Below are positions 16,664 to 23,921 of a stretch of 36,106 nucleotides of DNA, one piece after another (position 1 is the stretch's first letter; every line of letters begins with the position of its first letter). The stretch spans positions 1-36,106 of the forward strand of contig LJCW01000355.1 in assembly GCA_001298555.1 (NCBI GenBank), read 5' to 3'. Position numbers and translations under genes: made by a program. The stretch comes from Actinobacteria bacterium OV450. Lineage in GTDB: Bacteria; Actinomycetota; Actinomycetes; Streptomycetales; Streptomycetaceae. The notes under the pieces were generated by a model. That model was given only the letters and a program-made list of their open reading frames with translations. It was not told where the DNA came from and ran no database searches.

Positions 16664-17398
16664 ATGGACTTCGGGCACCACCGCGTCGTCATCACCGCTG
16701 CGGGCCGCGACTTCGGGCGCATCCTGGCCCTTGAGTTCGCCGCCCGCGGCGCCGAGGTCCACCTCTCCGCGCGCACCCTCGAGGCCGCCGCCCGTGTCCG
16801 GGAGGAGATCCTCGCGCAGGGCCACGACGGCGGCCGCGTCCACGCGTACGCGTGCGACCTCACGGACCCCGCCTCCGTAAGGGAGTTCGCCGCCGCGGTG
16901 GCCGCCCGCACCGACCACGTCGACGTGCTCCTCAACAACGGCTCCCGCTACCAGCACGGGCGCGACCTGCTCTCCGCCTCCGACGATGACGTGGCCGAGA
17001 CCCTGGCCTCCGGTGCCACCGGCACCGTCCTCGTCACCAAGGCCTTCCTCCCGCTGCTCCTGGACTCCGCGAAGCCCGACATCGTGACGATGGTCTCCGG
17101 CTGCGGCGAGACCGGCAACCACCGCTCCGACGCCCACGACGCCTTCTACGCCGCCAAGTCCGCCCAGTCCGGCTTCACCGAGATCCTCTCGCGCCGGCTG
17201 CGGGACCGGGGCGTGCGCGTCATCTCGCTCTACCCGCCGGACTTCGACAACCACGATCCGCTGTCCCCGCAGTGGGAGGACGCCCCGCGCACGGCGAAGG
17301 ACCCGCTGACCGCCCAGTCGCTGGTGGACTGCATCTTCTTCGCTATCGGCCAGCCCCGGGACTGTTTCATCAAGTCCTTCACCTTCGAGCAGGTCTGA
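16664..17398 (+). CDS. Short-chain dehydrogenase/reductase
   Basis: The 244-residue protein has a Rossmann start VVITAAGRDFGRILALEFAA, in which the usual TGxxxGxG is degenerate. CDLTDPASVREF follows. NNGS replaces NNAG, a serine lies in MVSGCGETG, and the catalytic pair is YAAKSA (YxxxK). It is cytosolic and uses NAD(P); substrate unknown. ATG 16664 was chosen for its GGGAG ribosome site; ATG 16631 would add 11 residues. The downstream GNAT gene starts 14 bases after its stop, so they are probably co-transcribed. Confidence 0.85.
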   Translation: MDFGHHRVVITAAGRDFGRILALEFAARGAEVHLSARTLEAAARVREEILAQGHDGGRVHAYACDLTDPASVREFAAAVAARTDHVDVLLNNGSRYQHGRDLLSASDDDVAETLASGATGTVLVTKAFLPLLLDSAKPDIVTMVSGCGETGNHRSDAHDAFYAAKSAQSGFTEILSRRLRDRGVRVISLYPPDFDNHDPLSPQWEDAPRTAKDPLTAQSLVDCIFFAIGQPRDCFIKSFTFEQV

Positions 17399-17412
17399 CG
17401 GGAATGGCGGAC

Positions 17413-18084
17413 ATGGGCGACACCCTCGAAGACATCCTCGACGCCGTGGCCCGCGGGCAGTTCCCGCCGGCCGACGGCGGCACGACCGTGGTGGCGCAGC
17501 CGAGCCCGCGGGACACGGGCGTCATCGCGTTCACCGCCCACTCCGTGGTGTTCACCGACGAGGACCCGCAATGGGTGCACGCCACCCTCGCCGCCGTCGA
17601 ATGCGACGCCCTGGCCGCCTCGATGCACCCGCGCTTCCTCGGCGCCCTGCTGGACCGCACCGGCCGCACCACCGACACCATCGACCTGCTGACCGTCGCC
17701 GGCCCGCTCCCCGGCGACCCGCCGCTGGAGCTGCGCGAGGTGTCCGACCCCGACCACCCCCGGGTGCGCCGGGCCCTGCGCCGCCGCGACGACGTACGGG
17801 TCTGGTCGGCCGACGGGGGAGTGCTCGTACTCGGCCGCGGGGTCGCGGGCCGCTGGGAGACGGCGATCGAGGTGGACGAGGGCGTCCGCCACCGGGGCCT
17901 GGGCCGGGACCTGGCCCGCGCCGCCCGCCACCTCGTCCCCGACGGCGCACCGGTCTGGTCCCAGCAGGCCGCGGGCAACGCCCGCAGCATCCGGGCCTTC
18001 CAGGCCGCCGGGTTCCGCCCGGTGGGCTCGGAGGCCCTGCTGGCACCCCGCACACCCCCGGAGCAGTCCTCGTACGCCGGCTGA
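17413..18084 (+). CDS. GNAT-family N-acetyltransferase
   Basis: The 223-residue protein has an N-terminal part of unknown role (MGDTLEDILDAVARGQFPP) and a C-terminal GNAT core. The acetyl-CoA pyrophosphate loop is EGVRHRGLGRDLARAAR, followed by SQQAAGNARSIRAFQAAGFR, the usual beta-bulge and alpha4 pattern. It transfers acetyl groups to an unknown amine. ATG 17413 has GGGA upstream at nine bases; ATG 17404, three codons earlier, has no usable site. It probably shares a transcript with the SDR gene. Confidence 0.8.
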   Translation: MGDTLEDILDAVARGQFPPADGGTTVVAQPSPRDTGVIAFTAHSVVFTDEDPQWVHATLAAVECDALAASMHPRFLGALLDRTGRTTDTIDLLTVAGPLPGDPPLELREVSDPDHPRVRRALRRRDDVRVWSADGGVLVLGRGVAGRWETAIEVDEGVRHRGLGRDLARAARHLVPDGAPVWSQQAAGNARSIRAFQAAGFRPVGSEALLAPRTPPEQSSYAG

Positions 18085-18142
18085 CGCGGCCCGGGCACCC
18101 CTGCCCACCGGCCCGTCACCGCGGTCGTGTGGAATGGGACGC

Positions 18143-18700
18143 ATGGGGAGAAGCGAGAACCACATACGCCCGGGGGGCGGCCCGCCCCCCCGGGCCGATG
18201 GCACGGCCACCGCGCCCGACCACTGGCGTTACGCCCGCCACCTCGACGCCCTGGCCGCCGCGGCCGGCACGGCAGTGGGACCCGAGGCGGACGCCGTGGC
18301 CGCCGTACTGCGCGACCGCGACCCGGTGATGGCCGAGAGCGCGGTGGTCACCCACCTCGGCCGCCGCGCCGCCCGCCTGCTGACCGACCCGGGCTTCCCG
18401 GACTGGGCCCGCGCCATGGGCGCCGCGATCGGCACCCGTTCCTTCCCGGCCCGCAGGCTGCGCGAGTGGACCCTCCTCAAGGAGATCACCCACGGAGAGC
18501 CGTGGACGGCGGCCGAGCTCACCGCCGCCTCCGACTGGTGCCAGCGCACCGCCGTCCAGTCGCTGACCTCGTTCGAGGCCCTGGACCTGCTCGCCGCCGC
18601 GGGCCGCACCCGACGCGTGCGCAACACCGCCGCCCAGCGCCTGGGCCGCCGCACCCGCCCCGGCCTCCCCACCCCTCCCCAGCTCCCGGGCCGAGGCTGA
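18143..18700 (+). CDS. Hypothetical protein, mostly alpha-helical
   Basis: The 185-residue protein has a basic, Pro-rich N-terminus. A helical core follows with EADAVAAVLRDRDPVMAESA, TRSFPARRLREWTLLKEITH and WTAAELTAASDWCQRTAVQS. The C-terminus is an Arg-rich tail (RRVRNTAAQRLGRRTR). No catalytic motif or membrane segment is visible and I do not recognise it; the tail may bind nucleic acid. The start was placed at 18143 because TGGAAT (18130-18135) ends seven bases before it, the leaderless spacing also seen nearby. ATG 18134 is the alternative. Confidence 0.65.
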   Translation: MGRSENHIRPGGGPPPRADGTATAPDHWRYARHLDALAAAAGTAVGPEADAVAAVLRDRDPVMAESAVVTHLGRRAARLLTDPGFPDWARAMGAAIGTRSFPARRLREWTLLKEITHGEPWTAAELTAASDWCQRTAVQSLTSFEALDLLAAAGRTRRVRNTAAQRLGRRTRPGLPTPPQLPGRG

Positions 18701-18712
18701 AAAGGGCCGGGC

Positions 18713-18733
18713 CGGGGCCCGGGCAGGGCCCCG
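18713..18733 (+). terminator. GC hairpin after the hypothetical gene
   Basis: CGGGGCCC (18713-18720) pairs with GGGCCCCG (18726-18733) around a five-base loop, 13 bases past the stop. No T-tract. Confidence 0.45.
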
Positions 18734-18902
18734 TCCGCGGGAAGATCACGGGGTCAACCGGGAGGAAGACGGGAAATCGGAGCCGGTCGTTCTGTCCGCT
18801 GGGCACAAAGTCTCGTCAGACGGCTGTTCGGGGGCTTAAAGTCGGCCTACCCGGCCGGGTATCAGCGTTGATCCGATGCCGTTTCACTGGAGGCTGCTCT
18901 CC

Positions 18903-19844
18903 GTGTCGCACGTTTCCCAAGCTCCCGTCACCACCCCCGACGGCGAGCCGGCTCCGCCCGCACCCACCGCGTACAGCCAGGTCAAGGGTTGGTTCTCGGG
19001 CTATGACCAGGTGCTCTTCGACTGGTTCCTGACACGCCGGACCGGCGGGGAGGAACAGCCGGGCGATCTTCTGGAGCTCGGCGCGTTCATGGGGAAGAGC
19101 GCGATCTTCCTCGGGGGGTACCTGCGGGAGGGCGAGGAGTTCACCGTCTGTGACCTCTTCGACTCGCCCGCACCGGACGATTCCAACCTCGCGGAGATGC
19201 AGGACTCGTACTCCACGCTCACCCGCCGCGGGTTCGAGACGAACTACCTGGCCTTCCGCGAGGCGCTCCCCACGGTCATCCAGGCGCCGACCTCCGTGGT
19301 CGCCGACCGGGTGCGCCCGGCGAGCTGCCGGTTCGTCCACATCGACGCCTCGCACCTGTACGAGCACGTCGTCCAGGACATCGCTTCCTCGCGCGTCGTG
19401 GCGGCTCCCGGAGCGGTCGTCGTCTTCGACGACTACCGCTCCGAACACTGCCCCGGCGTCGCCGCGGCCGTATGGGGCGCCGTGGCGACCGGCGAGCTGC
19501 ACCTGATCTGCGTCTCGGCGTCGAAGCTGTACGCGACCTGGGACGACCCGGCGCCCTACCAGGCGGAGCTGCTCACCTGGCTGGAGGGCCGCAGGGACCT
19601 GTGGCACGGGGTGGACCTCGTGGCGGGCCAGTCGCTCATCCGCATAGGTGACGAGGGGGCCGTTCCGCCGGCGCCCCCGCAGCCGCTGCGTCCGGCGCCC
19701 GAGGGCGCCGCGCCCGCGCCGGCCGGACACCAGCCCGGTCCCCGTCCGAGGGCCGGCGTCGCGTGGCGCAAGCTGGCCAAGGACCTGCTCCCGCCGGTCG
19801 TCACCCGCGCGATCGTGGCCTGGCGGCGCCGCCGCCGGGGCTGA
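18903..19844 (+). CDS. Class I SAM-dependent methyltransferase with basic C-terminal tail
   Basis: The 313-residue protein has a methyltransferase core at about 20-235. Motif I is DLLELGAFMGKSAIFLGGYL, CDLFDSPAPDDS is the acidic loop, RFVHIDASHLYEHV resembles CmcI/Methyltransf_24 proteins, and VVVFDDYRSEHCPG is motif IV. A Pro/Ala linker of about 45 residues is followed by an amphipathic basic end (WRKLAKDLLPPVVTRAIVAW then RRRRRG), possibly a membrane-surface anchor. The GTG at 18903 has GGAGG at nine bases; the ATG at 18876 lies upstream of that site. Substrate unknown; sugar or natural-product O-methylation is possible. Confidence 0.82.
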   Translation: MSHVSQAPVTTPDGEPAPPAPTAYSQVKGWFSGYDQVLFDWFLTRRTGGEEQPGDLLELGAFMGKSAIFLGGYLREGEEFTVCDLFDSPAPDDSNLAEMQDSYSTLTRRGFETNYLAFREALPTVIQAPTSVVADRVRPASCRFVHIDASHLYEHVVQDIASSRVVAAPGAVVVFDDYRSEHCPGVAAAVWGAVATGELHLICVSASKLYATWDDPAPYQAELLTWLEGRRDLWHGVDLVAGQSLIRIGDEGAVPPAPPQPLRPAPEGAAPAPAGHQPGPRPRAGVAWRKLAKDLLPPVVTRAIVAWRRRRRG

Positions 19845-19869
19845 CCCCGCGCCGCCCCCGCGCCCGTAC

Positions 19870-19917
19870 GCACGAACGGCGCCGGCCCCCCGCCGCGGGG
19901 GCCGGCACCGTTCGTGC
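19870..19917. terminator. Bidirectional hairpin between convergent genes
   Basis: The arms 19870-19890 and 19897-19917 pair at 20 of 21 positions with a six-base loop. It serves the methyltransferase on the plus strand and the DEAD-box helicase on the minus strand. Confidence 0.85.
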
Positions 19918-19967
19918 CGGAGGCGTGGGCGGGCCGGTCCCGTTCGTGGTCCGGCCGTGCCGCGGGG

Positions 19968-21467
19968 TCAGCCGCCCCTGCGGACCCTGGCCGCGCGGCG
20001 TGCCTCGGCGAGCTTGCGGGCCTCCGAGGTCTTGCGGGACTCCTTGCCGGCCCCCGGCCGGCCCGGACGCGTGCCGATCCCGCGGAAGCCGAGGTCCGAG
20101 CCCGAGGGCCGGCCCTTGGCGTCGGTCGGCTCGGCGCCCGCCAGCGGCACCCCGGACGGAGCCTTGGCCCCGGTGATCCGGCTCAGCGCGGCCTCGCCGG
20201 AGCGGACCTGGGTGGTGGTCGGCCGGATCCTGGCCTCGGCCATCAGCCGGACCATGTCCCGGCGCTGGTTCGGGGTGACCAGGGTGACGACCTTGCCGGA
20301 CTCGCCCGCGCGGGCGGTACGGCCGCCCCGGTGCAGGTAGTCCTTGTGGTCGGCGGGCGGGTCCACGTTCACGACGAGGTCCAGGTCGTCGATGTGGATG
20401 CCGCGGGCGGCGACGTTCGTCGCGACGAGGACCGTGACGGCCCCGGTCTTGAACTGCGCGAGGGTGCGCGTGCGCTGCGGCTGCGACTTGCCGCTGTGCA
20501 GCCCCTCCGCCCGTACGCCCATGGCCCGCAGGTGCTTCACGAACTGGTCCACGCCGTGCTTGGTGTCCAGGAACATCAGCACCCGGCCCTCGCGCGCCGC
20601 GATCTCGGTGGCGGCCGAGTACTTGTCCGCGGAGTGGATGTGCAGCACGTGGTGGTCCATCGTGCTCACCGAGGCCGCCGACGGGTCGACGGAGTGGGAG
20701 ACCGGGTCCTTCAGGTAGCTCCGTACGAGCTGGTCCACGTTGCGGTCCAGGGTGGCCGAGAACAGCATCCGCTGCCCGGCGTGGTGCACCTGGTCCAGGA
20801 TCTCGGTGACCTGCGGCATGAAGCCCATGTCGCACATCTGGTCGGCCTCGTCGAGGACGGTGATCCTCACCCGCTCCAGGTGGACGTCGCGCCGCCCGAC
20901 CAGGTCGCTCAGGCGCCCGGGGGTTGCCACGACGACCTCGGCGCCGGTGCGCAGCGCGCTCACCTGCCTGCCGATCGACAGCCCGCCGACCACCGTGGCC
21001 ATCCGCAGGCCCACGGCCTGCGCGTACGGCGTGAGCGCCTCGGTCACCTGCTGCGCCAGCTCGCGCGTCGGTACGAGGACCAGCGCGAGCGGCCGCTTCG
21101 GATCGGCCGTGCGGCCCGCGGTGCGCGCCAGCAGGGCGAGGCCGAAGGCCAGGGTCTTCCCGGAGCCGGTCCGGCCGCGGCCGAGGATGTCGCGCCCGGC
21201 CAGGGAGTTGGGGAGCGTGGCCGCCTGGATCGGGAACGGCTGGGTCACCCCCAGGTCGGTCATCGTCTTCACCAGCTCACGGGGCAGGTCGAGCTCGGAG
21301 AAGGCCTCCACCGGCGGCAGCGCCGGCTCGACCGTCCTGGGCATCGCGAACTCGCCCTGCAGGGGTGCCGTCCGGGGCGTCTTGCCGCCCGGCTTCGCAC
21401 CGCCCTTGGGGCCTGCCTTGGCTGCGGCCTTGATGCCGAAGCGCCCGTGAACCGACGGGTTCTTCAT
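19968..21467 (-). CDS. DEAD-box RNA helicase
   Basis: The 499-residue protein has the full DEAD-box set: FSEL and Q motif (TQPFPIQ), motif I GRTGSGKT, Ia PTRELAQQ, II VLDEAD, III SAT, IV MFLDTK, V ATNVAARGIHIDDLD and VI HRGGRTARAG. A basic Gly/Pro/Lys-rich tail of about 70 residues replaces the RNA-binding domain of longer homologues. It unwinds structured RNA with ATP, often in ribosome assembly, mRNA decay or cold adaptation. The start at 21467 has GGAAGG upstream. It lies 46 bases downstream of a MarR gene and near a cold-shock gene. Confidence 0.93.
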   Translation of the reverse strand: MKNPSVHGRFGIKAAAKAGPKGGAKPGGKTPRTAPLQGEFAMPRTVEPALPPVEAFSELDLPRELVKTMTDLGVTQPFPIQAATLPNSLAGRDILGRGRTGSGKTLAFGLALLARTAGRTADPKRPLALVLVPTRELAQQVTEALTPYAQAVGLRMATVVGGLSIGRQVSALRTGAEVVVATPGRLSDLVGRRDVHLERVRITVLDEADQMCDMGFMPQVTEILDQVHHAGQRMLFSATLDRNVDQLVRSYLKDPVSHSVDPSAASVSTMDHHVLHIHSADKYSAATEIAAREGRVLMFLDTKHGVDQFVKHLRAMGVRAEGLHSGKSQPQRTRTLAQFKTGAVTVLVATNVAARGIHIDDLDLVVNVDPPADHKDYLHRGGRTARAGESGKVVTLVTPNQRRDMVRLMAEARIRPTTTQVRSGEAALSRITGAKAPSGVPLAGAEPTDAKGRPSGSDLGFRGIGTRPGRPGAGKESRKTSEARKLAEARRAARVRRGG

Positions 21468-21498
21468 GCAGAACCTTCCGTGAGACGTGAAAAGGGAG

Positions 21499-21504
21499 AT
21501 TTTA
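21499..21504 (-). promoter_or_regulatory. -10 element upstream of the DEAD-box gene
   Basis: TAAAAT on the minus strand, close to the TATAAT consensus, 31 bases before the start codon in the MarR-helicase gap. No clear -35 is present. It would allow helicase expression apart from MarR. Confidence 0.35.
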
Positions 21505-21513
21505 CCATCGGGG

Positions 21514-22008
21514 CTACGGGGTGACGGGGCCGAGCCTCCCGGACCGCACCTCGGCGAGATGGGCGCTCATCTCGACCGTCGCCCGCGCGAACCAGTCGGC
21601 GATCACGGCGACCTCGTCGGGGGAGTACTGCGCCAACACCGCGCCGAGCCGGGTGTAGAAGGGCTCGTACACGGCGATGACCCGGGCGGCGGCTTCGGGT
21701 ACGGCCACGACGCGCACTCGGCGCCGGTCCGCGGGATCCGGCTGCCGACGGGCGTATCCGGCCCGCTCCAGGCGGTTGAGGACGCCGGTCACGGCCCCGG
21801 TGGTCAGGTTCGTCAGCTCCGCGAGGTCACCGGCGCCCAGCGGGGCGTCGCAGGCGCCGAGGATGTGGCCCAGGCAGGTCAGGTCGGTGACGTTCAGCCC
21901 CAGCAGCTGCGCCACCTCCTGCTGGCCGATCAGGCCCAGCGCGACGTACCGGTCCATGCGCGACAGCGCCTCCTCGGCCGTGGCCGCGGGGCGGGGCTTG
22001 CCCTGCAT
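21514..22008 (-). CDS. MarR-family transcriptional regulator
   Basis: The 164-residue protein has the MarR winged helix at about 40-105 (LNVTDLTCLGHILGAC, LAELTNLTTGAVTGVLNRLE) and the conserved wing DPADRRRVRVVAVPE. N- and C-terminal helices for dimerisation flank it. MarR proteins are ligand-responsive repressors that usually control themselves and a neighbour. The ATG at 22008 has AAGGA eight bases upstream. A dense cluster of AT-rich palindromes lies directly upstream. The DEAD-box gene follows on the same strand. Confidence 0.92.
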   Translation of the reverse strand: MQGKPRPAATAEEALSRMDRYVALGLIGQQEVAQLLGLNVTDLTCLGHILGACDAPLGAGDLAELTNLTTGAVTGVLNRLERAGYARRQPDPADRRRVRVVAVPEAAARVIAVYEPFYTRLGAVLAQYSPDEVAVIADWFARATVEMSAHLAEVRSGRLGPVTP

Positions 22009-22018
22009 GCAGATATTC

Positions 22019-22068
22019 CTTAGTATCTAAGTTACTTAGCTCGTGAGATACTTATCTTGCTCACTAAG
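22019..22068. promoter_or_regulatory. Overlapping AT-rich palindromes, candidate MarR operators
   Basis: CTTAG-TAT-CTAAG (22019-22031) and CTAAG-TTA-CTTAG (22027-22039) are perfect inverted repeats sharing five bases. CTTA and TAAG form a third, looser dyad at 22051-22068. The block lies between the MarR start and the divergent HGxxPAAW-like gene, the usual place for MarR control of both. Confidence 0.55.
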
Positions 22069-22116
22069 ACATCTCTGCTCAAAAGCCTACCGCCGCCCGA
22101 CCTTCCGGGGAGAATC

Positions 22117-22573
22117 ATGAGTGCGCACGGAGACGTCGACCTCGGCCACACCGTGGCCGGCTGGACCGGCACCGCCCTGGCCCTGCTGGGCTGCGCCGGA
22201 ACCGGCGTCGCCGTGTGCGCGGCCTGGACACCCGGCGTCTGGCTCGGCCTGGCCTTCGTCGCCGTGGCGGCGGTGGTCACCTGGGTGCTGCACCTCGCCG
22301 GCTGGGGCAAGCCCGGTGGGCCCCCGCCCCCGCGCCGAATGGGACTGGCGCACCCGCGACACCGCCGCCCGTACCGGGCACTCCCACTGCCTGGGCTGCC
22401 GGATGAGCGGACCCCGCCGTGCCGCGGCTGCGGTCCCGGCGTCACGGCCCGCCCTGCAGGTCGGACAGCCGTTCGAACCCTCCCCGGTTGGCCGCGCCCG
22501 GGGTGTGGTCCGTGGGACGGACGGGCAGGATCGAGACGGTCGCACCGCACGTGCGGCCCGCGTGGAACGTTGA
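22117..22573 (+). pseudogene. HGxxPAAW-like small membrane protein, frameshifted
   Basis: From ATG 22117 the protein reads MSAHGDVDLGHTVAGWTGTA with two membrane segments (to about residue 65, ending TWVLHLAGWGKP). At the run GGGCCCCCGCCCCCGCG (22318-22334) the family's continuation moves to the next frame, which reads PRAEWDWRTRDTAARTGHSH and CLGCRMSG and is open to 22573. The conserved CLGC/His end is therefore out of frame. This could be a real inactivating slip, a programmed shift or a base-calling error in the homopolymer run. Members are small two-helix membrane proteins of unknown function. It is divergent from MarR. Confidence 0.6.
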
Positions 22574-22588
22574 GAAGGATCAGTGCAG

Positions 22589-22795
22589 ATGGCAACAGGC
22601 ACCGTGAAGTGGTTCAACTCGGAGAAGGGGTTCGGTTTCATCCAGCAGGATGACGGCGGCCCCGACGTGTTCGTGCACTTCTCCGCCATCCAGACGACCG
22701 GCTTCAAGGAGCTGGCGGAAGGTCAGAAGGTCGAGTACGACGTCACTCAGGGACCCAAGGGTCCGCAGGCCGAGCGGGTGGTCGGCATCGGCTGA
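22589..22795 (+). CDS. Cold-shock protein (CspA family)
   Basis: The 68-residue protein matches the family over its whole length. MATGTVKWFNSEKGFGFI contains RNP1 (KGFGFI), DVFVHFS is RNP2, and it ends PQAERVVGIG. Such proteins bind single-stranded RNA and DNA and melt RNA structure. The ATG at 22589 has AAGGA upstream; a start two codons earlier lacks support. It lies between a frameshifted membrane gene and a perfect hairpin terminator. Confidence 0.95.
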   Translation: MATGTVKWFNSEKGFGFIQQDDGGPDVFVHFSAIQTTGFKELAEGQKVEYDVTQGPKGPQAERVVGIG

Positions 22796-22823
22796 AGCCG
22801 CTTCACGAGCCCGGCCCGTGACC

Positions 22824-22854
22824 TGAGCCCCGCCGGTCCGTCCGGCGGGGCTCA
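22824..22854. terminator. Perfect hairpin terminator after the cold-shock gene
   Basis: TGAGCCCCGCCGG (22824-22836) pairs perfectly with CCGGCGGGGCTCA (22842-22854) around TCCGT. It lies 28 bases past the cold-shock stop and 32 bases past the TetR stop on the other strand, so it can serve both. Confidence 0.85.
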
Positions 22855-22886
22855 GGGCTGTCCGCCCGCGGCCGCGCGGGGGGCGG

Positions 22887-23465
22887 TCACCGCACCGGGC
22901 GCGAACCCGCCCGGTGCAGCGCCAGCAGCAGCGGCCACAGGTGCTCCGCCAGCTCCGCCGGGGAACCCGGGACGCTGCCGTGCAGCCAGTCGGCCAGGAT
23001 CCCCGTGAAGGTGGCGGCCACGGCCGTGGCGACCAGGTCGGCGTGCGGGGCGCCGGCCGCCGTCCGTTCGGCGCGGGCCCGGGCGCGCAGCTCCCGGTGC
23101 AGCCGCTCGCCGAGCGGGCCGCCGCCCCCCGGCAGGAGCAGGGTGCGGTAGAGGGCCGCGTGCCCGGCGGCCTCGGTGAGGAACCCGGCCAGCGCGGCCG
23201 GGGGGCGGGCCGGGGCCTGCGCCCCGGGCTCGGTCTGCCAGGCGTGCAGGGCGTCGACCGCCGCGTGCACCACGTCGGCGCACGCGTCGACGGCCAGCGC
23301 CGGGAGGTCCTCGTAATGCAGGTAGAACGTGGCGCGGCCGACGGCCGCGCGGCGGACCACCGCCGAGACGCTGACCTCCGCGAGGGGCCGGTCCGCGCAC
23401 TCCGCGAGGAGGCTCTCGCGCAGCCGGGCCTTGGTGCGGGCCGTCCGCGGGTCCCCGGGGGTCAT
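22887..23465 (-). CDS. TetR-family transcriptional regulator
   Basis: The 192-residue repressor has the TetR HTH at about 10-55 (SVSAVVRRAAVGRATFYLHY). An all-helical ligand domain follows with the TetR_C-like FTGILADWLHG. It starts 13 bases after the stop of the DUF1304 gene, on the same strand, so the two form an operon. A near-perfect 22-bp palindrome upstream of that operon is the likely operator. Ligand unknown. Confidence 0.9.
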   Translation of the reverse strand: MTPGDPRTARTKARLRESLLAECADRPLAEVSVSAVVRRAAVGRATFYLHYEDLPALAVDACADVVHAAVDALHAWQTEPGAQAPARPPAALAGFLTEAAGHAALYRTLLLPGGGGPLGERLHRELRARARAERTAAGAPHADLVATAVAATFTGILADWLHGSVPGSPAELAEHLWPLLLALHRAGSRPVR

Positions 23466-23478
23466 CGGGTCCGACCGC

Positions 23479-23832
23479 TCACGCGGCCAGCAGTGCCGCG
23501 CCCAGGGCGAGTGCGGCGGGCAGGGCCTGGGCGATCAGGATGCGGCGGTTGGCGGTCGCCGCCCCGTACAGCCCGGCGACGATCACGCAGACGAGGAAGA
23601 AGATCTGCGTGGCGAGCGAGTCGATGACCAGCGACCAGACCAGTCCGGCGGCCAGGAAGCCGTTGTAGAGGCCCTGGTTGGCGGCGAGCGCTGCGGTGCG
23701 GCGGGCCAGCTCCTCGTCGAAGCCCGACAGGGCCCGGCCGGGCGGCCGCTGCCACAGGAACATCTCCAGCACCAGGAAGTACACGTGCAGAGCGGCGACG
23801 ACGCCGATGAGGACCTGAGCGACTGTGTGCAC
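23479..23832 (-). CDS. DUF1304 small integral membrane protein
   Basis: The 117-residue protein has four hydrophobic helices, with the family pattern VLIGVVAALHVYFLVLEMFL, then NQGLYNGFLAAGLVW and ATQIFFLVCVIVAGLYGA. DUF1304 proteins are inner-membrane proteins of unknown function, often next to TetR regulators. The start is a GTG at 23832 with GGGAGG upstream. The frame extends further upstream, but that segment is not hydrophobic and overlaps the operator. It is first in an operon with TetR. Confidence 0.85.
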   Translation of the reverse strand: MHTVAQVLIGVVAALHVYFLVLEMFLWQRPPGRALSGFDEELARRTAALAANQGLYNGFLAAGLVWSLVIDSLATQIFFLVCVIVAGLYGAATANRRILIAQALPAALALGAALLAA

Positions 23833-23856
23833 GGGGGCAACCTCCCTTGACCGGAT

Positions 23857-23878
23857 TTCCTGGACAACTGTACAGGAA
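23857..23878. promoter_or_regulatory. 22-bp palindrome, candidate TetR operator
   Basis: The outer arms TTCCTG and CAGGAA and the inner bases pair at 9 of 11 positions. It lies 25 bases upstream of the DUF1304 GTG and 44 bases from the divergent BtrH-like gene, so one site could control both. Confidence 0.6.
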
Positions 23879-23909
23879 CTTGCCGTCGGGTCCATGGAGC
23901 GTGCACGGA

Positions 23910-23921
23910 TAGGCTGATCGC
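23910..23921 (+). promoter_or_regulatory. -10 element of a leaderless promoter (BtrH-like gene)
   Basis: TAGGCT (23910-23915) is followed by six bases and the ATG at 23922; no ribosome site is present. Confidence 0.4.
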
